A stretch of DNA of 64,000 bases, from positions 28,451,956-28,515,955 of the forward strand of contig CM049312.1 of assembly GCA_026874595.1 (NCBI GenBank), read 5' to 3'. This DNA is from Sipunculus nudus (Eukaryota > Annelida > Sipuncula > Golfingiida > Sipunculidae). Position 1 is the stretch's first letter; each line of letters opens with the position of its first letter. The notes under the pieces are model-generated. The model was not told the DNA's origin. It saw nothing but the letters and a program-made list of their open reading frames with translations, and made no database searches. This document shows, in pieces, positions 24,615 to 33,851 of the stretch. The position numbers were made by a program, and so were the translations under genes.

Positions 24615-25215
24615 GTCTACACTCCCAAGCTACGTGTCCTAAACCGTTACACTTAAAGCAACGAATACCCCCGGAAGACTTCGTTACGCAATCCGCTTCG
24701 CGAGAGATATTGACGGTCCAGATTTCTGATTACTACTCTTCGGACTCACAGTAAAGCTATATAGGCCATGGGCAGCTGTGTATCGTTCGGCCGTTTCCGC
24801 TAATACATCTATGCTATCACACTGTCCTTGATGAAGACAGCCAGGTCTTTGCTGCAACAGTTTAAAAACTGTTCTCGCATTAGCAGGTAAATTAACCGAC
24901 AACAATTACGATTTAAGCCTGCCATTTCTATCCACCGATCTAAATATCCGCTCAACCGCACCGCAAACTGACCAGGAGTTTCACCCCGCTCAGGCCTACA
25001 GGTACGAAACTTGTATCTATACCCCTCCGCAGTCATCTGGTATCGCCTTAGCAATTCGAGCTTTATATTGTCCTACTGCATGGCATCTTCCGCAGATTAT
25101 TGTGCATACGCATCAAGCGTTTTACCGCGTAACAACGAACTCAGGTGAAGAGCCTTTCTAGAGTCTGTCTGAGTACAGACCATCAGATTTTTCGCTATCG
25201 TGGAATGATGCTTTA
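24615..25215 (-). pseudogene. Ty3/gypsy gag remnant (SCAN-like capsid + CCHC knuckle)
   Basis: On the - strand: ALHLSSLLRGKTLDAYA (about 25160), LLRRYQMTAEGYRYKFR and GQFAVRLSGYLDRWIEM (25054 on), REQFLNCCSKDLAVFIKD, then in a shifted frame ETAERYTAAHG, then a CX2CX4HX4C knuckle CFKCNGLGHVAWEC (about 24670-24620). This is the layout of SCAN-related gag proteins of Gmr1-like Ty3/gypsy elements. Frameshifts and stops show decay. No pol domain follows downstream. Confidence 0.7.
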
Positions 25216-25388
25216 TCTTTGGCCCTGGTTCATTGTAATCGTAAGGTATTCAATCGATGCATAATATTTATATCACCCCTGTTATGCTTTGTGTAGAATT
25301 TAAATTCTCGTCAACTTATTTCTTAATTATAAGAGGAAAGAGATCTATCATAACAAACTTAATAGAAATATGAGATACATAGTTGGAG

Positions 25389-25646
25389 TGGGCACAGAGC
25401 ACAGAATTATAATCAGACCACTGATAATGCATTGTACATATAGTTAAAATATCGAACATGCGACACCCGCTCTCGATGGTCTGATCCCAACGGAACACTA
25501 GCTCTCGTTGATCTGGTTCTTGCCATTTGCAAGAACGAGATATATCAAACCGACGAGAGTGGGTGTCGAATGTCGATTTTTTTTTAACTGGATGCACAAT
25601 GCGTTCTCAGTGGTCTGGTTACAATTCTGTGCTTTGTGCACACCCT
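25389..25646. repeat. Large imperfect palindrome (foldback, arms ~125 bp)
   Basis: The left arm (GGCACAGAGCACAGAATTATAA..., GACACCCGCTCTCG) is the reverse complement, with a few mismatches, of the right arm (CGAGAGTGGGTGTCG ... CAATTCTGTGCTTTGTGC). The centre is near GTTCTTGCcatttGCAAGAAC at 25516-25536. Parts of one arm recur near 28170-28330 and 50395-50560, so it is a dispersed foldback-type element. Confidence 0.8.
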
Positions 25647-25773
25647 TGTATTCTTGCCTCGAGAACTTTGCCGTAGAAAGCAGAGGTTACATGAAAAGAT
25701 GTGTGGGACGACTGCAGTGTATAACCGCTGCGTGAGAAGCGTAGGATCGTCAAACTTTTCTCTTCCTTTCCAG

Positions 25774-25810
25774 AGCTGGGCGGGAAAGGCGTCAGAGCAA
25801 ACTCTGTCAA
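25774..25810 (+). pseudogene. psi-SDR exon 7 remnant
   Basis: Exactly 37 nt like the intact exon 7, with acceptor TTTCCAG and donor GTATGT still present. Reads ELGGKGVRANSV, parallel to DLGVQGVRVNTV. Confidence 0.75.
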
Positions 25811-26025
25811 GTATGTATTATCGGTTTTAATAGTATTAACCAAATCAGTTTGTGAAGCAATGGCGCAATTATATACGGATTATCTTTTTAGGTAGAGTGC
25901 TCGAGGGATTATTTTATATTTTCTGAAGATCTATGTATTTTTTGTCTGTATAGTTTCATATACAAATATCCATTTGTGTGATAAATGGAGGATAGCTGTG
26001 TGAGAGTATATATCTGTTTTAACAG

Positions 26026-26199
26026 TTTTCGGATATGCAAAAATGACTTCTTCATCCGATTGGTCGCCATTGAGAGGTGGAGGATGTTGCTTAGTCGATT
26101 GCTTTCCTGGCTTCTGTCCAAGCTTCCTTTTTTAATGGAAGTGTGCTTATGGTTAACGTGGGTCGTTGTCACGTCACACCAACTTATACAAAAAATTAA
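26026..26199 (+). pseudogene. psi-SDR exon 9 remnant
   Basis: Starts directly after a CAG acceptor in the same phase as the functional exon and stays in one frame to its own TAA. FSDMQK, HPIGRH, IAFLAS, FFNGS and VNVGR align with the intact genes. Three stops sit at former Trp214 (TGA, 26044-26046), Gly222 (TGA, 26071-26073) and a Gln (TAG, 26092-26094), all single-base changes from TGG, GGA and CAG. Confidence 0.85.
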
Positions 26200-26473
26200 T
26201 TGTGTTGTAAAGAGGACTTTTAGTTTCATGACTACCGGTCGTTCGACAAAAGTACCAGCCCTATAACAGCTACAATCTGTGTGGTTCCACATAAAGCTCG
26301 GATTGTTAGGATTATCGTATTATCGCTAATAATTACCGTTGCCCTAGTGATTGCTCGAAGGATCTAGCAACGATGAGTTTACATATATTGGCACGCTACT
26401 GGATGTCTATATGAAAATATGTTGCGTTAATTTAAGCAGCATCTATATCGATAAGGTCAGATATTCATTGAAC

Positions 26474-26476
<3 letters not shown>

Positions 26477-26525
<49 letters not shown>
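26477..26525. repeat. (TA)n microsatellite
   Basis: Near-perfect TA run of about 49 bp, directly next to the TGTAACGG terminus of a possible LTR. Confidence 0.95.
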
Positions 26526-26528
<3 letters not shown>

Positions 26529-27250
26529 AACGGTCTTCACTCATGCTGCAAATGTGACTGGACGGCCAATATCATAAAAGTTCAGTCACGGATCGCAAAA
26601 GGTAAAAACAAACGTTATATGCGCTATAAAGCTTCTTTATTAATCATAATCATGGTATTATATACGTTATGTTCTATGAGAAAAAAGAAAAAGAGTATAG
26701 GATTAACACATAACAATAACTAAACAATGTCCCTAGAATGTCTTCTAACTCAAATAAATACTCTACTTATGCGGAAACGAGAAGTCCAGTCCAATTCGGT
26801 GTTCACAAAATGTTCATGGTAGTTCACAATAAATAAGTCTGGTTTCAGCGTTCAACAGAATACCATGGTGGTTCACCGATTTTAAAAATCCATACAATCA
26901 ACATAAGTTGATGGCAAGTCCGCCGGCAGATACCGCTTCAAAGTCCTCAAGATCATGTTATTTTGTTTGGAGGTGGCAACAGCCAGGATATCCTGAAAAC
27001 ATAATACTCAGCCCTCGGAGCGTCTCGAATATCATTCCTTTACATAGGTCAATTCGAGTCAATTGATCAGTCATGAGCCATTGCCCGTGGTATAACAAAC
27101 AACGCAAACAATAACGACCAGGGTCGACCAGACGTCCAGACCACAGGCGAGATCCAAAGGAGGACGGCAATCCTGGGCTAGAGACGGCTGTGCCTTCGAT
27201 TCATTTAAAATAAACGGAGGCCACTGCCTTTCAGTTTCGAGTATAATTGC
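26526..27250 (-). mobile_element. Possible solo LTR (- strand), right edge unknown
   Basis: Starts on the + strand with TGTAACGG, i.e. a - strand terminus CCGTTACA, with a - strand AATAAAG about 110 nt inside, as in the R-U5 part of an LTR. No PBS or polypurine tract was seen. The other end could not be fixed. Tentative. Confidence 0.3.
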
Positions 27251-29100
27251 AATGAGGGTACAAACTGTTCAACATATTTCTACGCGCTGTGAGTCTTGCG
27301 CTGTATCACTAAGCAACAGGAGCCGATCTCTACATTATTTGTATACAATTTTTTTACATGGTTTTATGCTGAGCACGTTTGCTGAACATAAACTAGAATA
27401 AACATGACCCCCCATAGGATATGGTTGGTTGTCGTTTGTGTGCTTTCTAACACCCCACAGTGTGTGTGAAGAATGAATCTCTCATAATTCAACATACAGA
27501 TAAATCTAATTTCATTTGTCTGGCTAGGTCTTGCGAGTAAGGAAATTAGCAGTTACAATGGAGACTTGATTTTCACTGGTTTGTACGTACACATGTGTTA
27601 CATGTATTTTGTTTTTAATTCTTCAGCCCTATTCTTATGACTAGATTACTGGCTGTTTACAGTTACGGTGGTGCAATCGGATCAATGAACATGGCCGTGC
27701 AGTTCCCTGTATGACTAAATTCACGACTGAAGGTAGGTCTCTCGGTCCAGATTAAATGTCTACGGAAAGATATATTCATGGCTAAGAGTGAAGTCCAGGA
27801 TTTTTGTTGTTGTCATATATTTTTAAACCAGTCGGATCGGTGAATACGAGTCCCGGTATCAAGTAAATTATTGTGCGACAATGGCCAGCGTTCTCTAGCT
27901 TCATTTTATAGCAGCAACTAACCACTGATAAGTAGCAATTTCAGTTACCAGTCGTATTCGCAAGTATCCGCAATTAAACATAGTTATTATCTTATATCAA
28001 TTAAACTTTTACCTGCAAAATGCACCCACGACACACACACTCGCAAACACACACATCAGAACGAAGCACTTAGGTCGGCATGCCATATATTTGTTGATCT
28101 AATTACACCCGTTCTGAGACAGCGTTAAGAGTCAGACAAACGAGAGCGAGGTATCGCGGGTTTATAACTTTTCGCTGGATGCACACTGGATACAACGCAC
28201 TGATTGGTTTGATTACAAAGCTCTGTGACCGTCCTGGTGGTGAAACCTGGAGAATCTTGCTATACAACGCAGCGGTTACAAAGAAGGATATTTAGAACGA
28301 GAACAGTGTATAAACGAGGGGTGAGGAGTGTAGCCAAATAGTGGTTCGCAAAGTATCGTGTATCGAGTTTGCGAAGCCCCCGAGGGCGGAGATGTGGAGG
28401 AGGGGGCAGGAAGTTTATCTTTTAATTGAGCAACATAAGAATAATCAACAAGTTAAATAAATCAATCTATGGCTAATCACGAGGATTGGCTTTATACGGG
28501 TAATTGAGTTAATATGCAGGTAGTAATCCATATAAGTTATAAACAATATATCTGTGCTTTTGTTTTTGTTGTTCGGTTGAACAACTATTTCATGCGTGAC
28601 ATCATTCCTACAGAATTGGAGTACTTTTTATTATTTTCTTTCTAATTCAATCATATTTTGGGGGGATCAGATTCCCTCAATCTTTCCATTTGGCTATATT
28701 TTAGGGACCCTACTGTTTCTCAATCTATGCGCATATGAAATTCTGTAAGATTATTTAAAATCATTTTTCAAATTCATTATTGTATGTCAAAGATGAATTA
28801 CTATAACGTGTATAGCTCAGGATTGCCCAGGAATGAAGATAAAACAAAACAGACTAGCCGAGTTTCCTGTGCATCGCGACTCGTGTATGACACACTGGTC
28901 CTCATTATATCAAGTGGTTGGCTTGACATTCGTATGTTAATTAATATGAAGTCCAAGGACGTCTGTTTGTTAAGTAGTTCACTGCGTGCTTAATACATAG
29001 CATCATGTGCACTAATATAGGTGATAAATTATCCCCGGCCGGCCTGCTCTGGTTAGAGGACTACCTGCTACCATGTGATAACCGTATGAATGCTTACAGA
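27251..29100. other. Intergenic with unclassified repeat fragments
   Basis: About 27520-27760 aligns with a copy-B-specific insertion in intron 5 (48905-49490), so it is a dispersed repeat. About 28170-28330 resembles one arm of the palindrome at 25389-25646. No gene recognised. Confidence 0.45.
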
Positions 29101-29283
29101 AGCGGATCCGGGGGGGGTCCCCCTTTTTCACCCGAAGCAACCTTTTTCACAGGGTTTTAGACGAAATTTTGCGGCCTGGACTCCCCCCCCCCTTTCCGGA
29201 CCTGATGACCTTTTTTAGGGAATTTCATTTGTCCCCCTGGGTTGGACCCCCCCCCCCTTTTCTTTAATCATGGATCCGCCCCT
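29101..29283. mobile_element. Short TIR element with GGATCC ends
   Basis: GCGGATCCG at the left and TGGATCCGCC at the right, with C-rich interior and ACCTTTTTTAGGGAATT, matching the elements at 20765-20967 and 56709-56894. It lies about 2.9 kb downstream of psi-SDR exon 9, similar to the spacing (1.8-2.2 kb) in units A and B. Confidence 0.55.
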
Positions 29284-30183
29284 GGCTTAACTCTTTTATA
29301 AATAAGTGATGTGGTTGTGTAGCTTGAAGCCAAATGTAGTCTTGTTTGCTTCTTTACTTAATAAGCAATTAAACATGTTTATCTCATGGGCATCCTAAGC
29401 TAGGGCTCTATTTACTGTTACCTTCTGTCAGCCATTAAATTTTGCATTCCATGATATTAGTTTATTTCATTAAATGATCCAAATTAAGTCTAACCTCCAA
29501 AATAAAGGACATTAGGCACAGGATTTATAAATAAATCCCGGTTGATCAACCAACTCATAATATCCATTAGTTTTTCTTACTGACCAAATTATTTGAATAT
29601 GTTGCTTGGAATTATGAATGTAAAGGTACTACCAAACTATACAGGGGATGAAAATCCTCTGTTCAAAAAGCAGAGACTTTTTGCATGTAGCTTGTCCATA
29701 AATTTTCAGAGAGAAAGAATTTTCCGCATATTTAATGAACTTATCAATTCAAAAGTAGAATAACACATAGATTAAAAAAATAGAAAACTTGGTATTCATT
29801 GCCTCAAGGAATGTTGACAGTTCTTCATCAAATAGAATATTTGTTTTGGAGTTCTATGATATACTTTATACTTTGGGGTCATGGTGAATGCCATCTTCAT
29901 CGCCCACAGTGCCTTATCTTCTGTAATTCATCTCTCTGATAGAAGAACCTCAGGGGGCACACAGATGACATGAGATCAGGGATCCGTAACCAGTAGTGGT
30001 AACTGCATCGTGATGTAACTCCTTGGATACAGTACAGTCCTTTGTAACTGGTTTCTAAATGGATTATTTTGTACATAAGCCTAGTTAAGCTGTTCAATGC
30101 ATTATTTTTACAAACTCAGCAGGGTCCTTTGTATAATTTATATAAATATACATACATACATACATACACACAAATAAACGTAT
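29284..30183. other. Intergenic, nothing recognised
   Basis: No motif seen except an (ATAC)n-like microsatellite at about 30145-30170 next to the LTR element. Confidence 0.4.
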
Positions 30184-30187
30184 ACAT

Positions 30188-30395
30188 TGTAGTGATCTCT
30201 GTTTGGAGAGTGTAAGGCATGCACTATATTGTAGTCATTGTGCGGAGGTAAGGTAACTTGCTCTTCCGGTTTAGTTAGAGACCTGGGCACATGGCGGGAC
30301 CTCGTCTGTTGGCTGTGAATAAACCTTGTGGAGGACAAACAGAGTTTTGGGTGTGAACTTGTATATATGTGGTGAGAAGGAAAGCAACCCTTATA
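30188..30395 (+). repeat. 5' LTR
   Basis: Starts TGTAGTGATC and ends CCTTATA. Contains a TTGGCTGTGAATAAACC block with an AATAAA poly(A) signal. About 96% identical to the 3' LTR. The 3' edge could be one or two bases further in. Confidence 0.9.
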
Positions 30396-30397
30396 AA

Positions 30398-30415
30398 TGG
30401 CGCCCAACGTGGGGC
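30398..30415 (+). other. Primer-binding-site-like block
   Basis: TGGCGCCCAACGTGGGGC two bases after the 5' LTR, starting with the TGG that pairs with a tRNA CCA end. I do not assign the primer tRNA. Confidence 0.7.
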
Positions 30416-30832
30416 TCTTCTGGTTGAGGTAGGACTGTTTCAAATAGCTTTTCCCTGACGTGCTGGTTCTTCGTCCAGCGCCCGCCATCTTGTGCATGTT
30501 GCCGTCCCGGCTTCGAGTGGTGTAACGCTTTACACTACTGGACTCGCTACTCTTGCGAGGGATTCTGCGTCTGTATATTACTATCTGTGCTGTTAGTGGA
30601 CATTATATTATATATATTTTGTGCTCGCCACTCCCAAGCGAGGGATATCTGGACTTTGATATCAGTATTATTTGTCAGTTCCCGGCTGACGTACGGACAG
30701 TGTTACGCGAGTTACTTTCTCTGGTGTTATCAAAACAGCAGATTCATTCATGTTCGTGGTTCAGAGAAAAGACTGTACATATTTCCTATTATTATTCTTA
30801 TTATTTATAATCGTTCTTCACATTGTCACATC

Positions 30833-31488
30833 ATGGAGAAACAGGAGAAAGTGACATACTTGCGACGATACACTTATGATTATCTAGTGCGCTTGTGTGA
30901 TTTCAATCATATTGATACGTTTGAACTTACCAACAAAGAGAAGCGGGTTGAGGCTTTATCGGACTTGCCTAAAATTGAGGAGCCTGAGACAGGGGTAAAG
31001 GGCAGCCCTTCCCCTAGTGATTCAATGTTTAAAGAACTGCTAAAACATTTCTCTGACACTTGCCGTGAGGATAATGTCACACTGTTGAACACAATGGAAA
31101 AATTGGTGTCAAAATCTTAAGTGACTGTATCCAAAATTCCTGAGATGACTAAACTATGTGAATCTGATGATATCCATTATTGGTTTAAATCATTTGTTAA
31201 TCTGGCTACCAGACATGAAATACCAGATACTGAGTGGGCATTTCTTTTGGAGCCGTATTTAACCGGATTGGCTCAGCAAGCATACTATTCTTTAAGCCCT
31301 GATGAAAGACTTGATTTTAACACTGTTAGAGATGCCATACTATCTAGGTATCACCTGACTCCTACAGCCTACGAGTTAAGTTTAGAAAAGAGACTAAGAA
31401 GGCTTCTGAAAGTTTTCTTGATTTCGCCTCCAGGTTGGAGGAGTATTTCGTCCGTTGGCTCAGAACCTCCAGTGCAGTTAGGGAATAG
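30833..31488 (+). pseudogene. gag (capsid part), interrupted
   Basis: Likely starts at the ATG at 30833 (MEKQEKVTYLRRYTYDYL), runs 95 codons to an in-frame TAA at 31118-31120, and continues in the same frame through a capsid-like stretch (YWFKSFVNLATRHEIPD, TVRDAILSRYHLTP). Near 31380 the sense switches to frame 1 (FLDFASRLEEYFVRWL), and a TAG follows at 31486-31488. So there are two stops and one frameshift. Gag normally builds the virus-like particle. Confidence 0.8.
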
Positions 31489-32373
31489 ACTGAGGTGGCT
31501 AGAATCTTTGATAGTATCATTTCAGATCAGCTTATGTCCACCGTGAGAGATGAGACATTGCGCCTAAAGCTGATGGAAAAGGAGGATTTGTTGTTTCGAG
31601 ATTTAGCTCGGTTTGCTGATGACTTTATCCTACAGAGACGTATAATACGTGAGGAAAGTGATAAACGCCGTCAAAATAATGGGAGTAGTGACAAACCTGT
31701 GTTAAACTCACACAGTGCTAACAGGGGTAAATTTCCTGTTACAAATGATCACAAAGAGAAACCAAGAGACAATGCGCTGAACAGTCAGAGATACAGTGAG
31801 GCTTGCTTTAAATGTGGTGAATTAGGCCATAAACGGCGGGACTGTCCATCTGTTACTTCTAGTAAGGTTGCCAGTACCGAAATTTCTGACAAAAAGTCTG
31901 ATGAGGCTAAACCCTGTAGTTTCATATCTACCAGTGAACTCCATTTAAATCCTGAGGCTGATGAGTGGATTCCTTCCTTAAAGTATAAACAGAATGATAA
32001 CCATGTGTTTACTCCAGAGATGCTAAACGATGGACCTTTTGTAAGTGTTTTTGTGAATGGCCTAGAGAGTTATGGTTTAGCTGACTCTGGGGCTGCTGTG
32101 ACTATTCTTTCTGAACAATTGTGTGACAAGCTTAATCTTATAACCCAGAAGGACCAGAGCCGCCCTCTGAAGTGGTTTGATGGTACTAAGGTTGAGCCCT
32201 CAGGATATGTAATGGCAGACATATCTTGTGGGGGACTAATACTCTGTGTAGAGTGTGTAGTTGTGAAACAGTTGGCTACTCCAGTATTATTGGGGCGTGA
32301 TTTTATGTACAGGGCTGGACTTACTATAGACTTTGCCTCGCAGAGTTTTGGATTTCTACTAAGAAACCTGTGA
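31489..32373 (+). pseudogene. gag C-terminus (CCHC) and aspartic protease
   Basis: One open frame of about 290 codons continuing gag: IFDSIISDQLMSTVRDETL, then a CX2CX4HX4C zinc knuckle CFKCGELGHKRRDC (about 31804-31845) that binds RNA, a linker, and the retropepsin: active site ADSGAAVTIL (about 32080-32110) and the PVLLGRDF flap-side motif (about 32281). It ends in TGA at 32371-32373, while the RT sense continues in frame 3 from about 32346 (FWISTKKPVIKWP). So the change is a one-base slip in a T-run, either a mutation or frameshifting. Confidence 0.85.
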
Positions 32374-33851
32374 TCAAATGGCCTTTATTAGGTATGAGAA
32401 AACCTGTGGTGGATAATCACTCTGAGTTTGAACCTGAAATGGTAATTAAGGATGATAAAAAGAAAATGGCTATGATTCAGCTTACACAGGATTATCCGGA
32501 AGTCCTAACTGATGATTTGGGCTGGACTGATATCATTGAACATGAAATCGTGTTACTTGAGGGAACTGAACCTATTAAACAAATCCCATACCGTTTATCT
32601 CCTGCTAAGCAGAAAGCAGCAGAGGAGCAGCTTCCTCAAATGCTAGCTAATGGGATAATTGAGGAATCTAAATCTCCCTGGAGGAGTCCAGTAGTTATGA
32701 CTCCTAAACCCAATGGAACTTGGCGAATGTGTATAGACTTCAGAAAACTAAATGCCCAAACAAAGACTGATGCTTATCCTTTACAGAGAACCGATCATAT
32801 ACTCTCATCACTTTATGGTTCTCAACTTTTTTCTACCATGGACCTTCGCTCAGGTTACTGGCAAGTTTCTCTTCGGAAAGAGGACCGTGAACTCACAGCG
32901 TTTTCGATTGGTCAGAACTTATACCAGTTTAAAGTTCTCCCGTTCGGCGTCAAAAATGGACCAGCAACCTTCCAACGCCTTATGGAAAAGGTTTTAAAAG
33001 CGAAAAACTGACTCGGTGGGTTTTTTTATGTACACATAGATGACATAATAGTTTTTTCTGCCTCTTGGGATGATCACATGAATCATATTAGAATCATACT
33101 GGACAGTCTTAAAGAGGCTGGACTTACAATCAGCATCAGTAAAAGCCACTTTTTTCTGACGCAGACAACCTTTTTGGGCCATAGAGTTTCTCATATGGGG
33201 ATTTCCACCACCTCTGATAAAGTAGACGCCATAAGGAACTATCCGGCCCCGAGAAATAAGAAAGAACTTGAACGTTTCTTAGGAATGTGCGGGTGGTACG
33301 CAAAATTTATTCCGGACTATTCCACTTCCGCAGAACCTCTTAATCGTCTCCGTAGAAAAGAGGTCGAATATCAATGGACTGATAACTGTTCTGCAGCTTT
33401 TCAAACATTAAAAGAGCAATTGTGTTCTGCTCCTTGTTTAGCTCATCCGGATCCTGATGAGGATTTTGAATTACATACGGATGCAAGTGCCGTAGGTCTA
33501 GGATCCTGTTTAAACCAAAGACAAGCTGGCAACCTACGTACAATAGGCTTCAGTAGTCGAACGCTTTCTGCAGCTGAGAGAAAATACAGTACAACAGAAC
33601 GGGAAATTTTGGCGGTTGTGTGGAGCCTAGAAAAGTGGCGACCATTAATAGAAGGGCGTCATACAATTGTGGTAACAGATCATCAAGCGCTTACTTGGAT
33701 ATTCACTACTAAACATGACTTGCTCCCTCGTCTGTATAGACGGGTACTTCGTGAACAAGATTTCGATTTTGAAATTACATATCGTCCAGGAAGACTCCAT
33801 GTCGTCCCAGATACGTTGTCTAGAGACAACCTGTTATGGATATTGGTGTAA
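32346..33851 (+). pseudogene. pol: reverse transcriptase and RNase H, interrupted
   Basis: Frame 3. RT blocks: KSPWRSPVVMTPKPNGTWRM, CIDFRKLN, FSTMDLRSGYWQV, FKVLPFGVKNGPATFQ. An in-frame TGA at 33009-33011 cuts the frame just before the catalytic block, which reads VHIDDIIVFS (His where Tyr/Phe is usual, both Asp present). After the stop the same frame continues with FLGHRVS, the thumb and connection, then RNase H with LHTDASAVGLG, TEREILAVVWSLEKW, VVTDHQAL and YRPGRLHVVPDTLSR. The frame stops at 33849-33851. Converts element RNA to cDNA in intact copies. Confidence in the domain calls is high. Confidence 0.9.

Larger units (their letters stand above)
23438..26199 (+). pseudogene. psi-SDR: decayed third copy of the SDR gene
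   Basis: Remnants of exon 2 (23438-23567), exon 3 (23953-24043), exon 7 (25774-25810) and exon 9 (26026-26199) lie in the right order and orientation between copies A and B. Exons 1, 4, 5, 6 and 8 were not found. The interval where exons 4-6 should lie now holds an 80-bp tandem repeat, a retroelement gag remnant and a large palindrome. The nucleotide-binding loop is destroyed and exon 9 has three in-frame stops, so no functional SDR can be made. Its divergence from A and B is much greater than A from B. Confidence 0.8.

Noticed and set aside
25985..26266. Open frame of 93 codons (+) over psi-SDR exon 9
   Set aside because: Wrong frame relative to the SDR exon; the homologous frame contains three stops.
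27663..27732. A 70-nt block with AG/GT borders, the same length as SDR exon 6, with YGGAIGSMNMAV resembling YSGTFYTMCKAA
   Set aside because: It aligns at least as well with noncoding DNA in intron 5 of copy B (about 49340-49440), the YxxxK active site is missing, the frame is offset by one base and it lies downstream of psi-SDR exon 9. Probably coincidence within a dispersed repeat.
30138..30497. 119-codon - strand frame over the 5' LTR
   Set aside because: It lies antisense across the LTR, PBS and leader; no domain, an LTR shadow.
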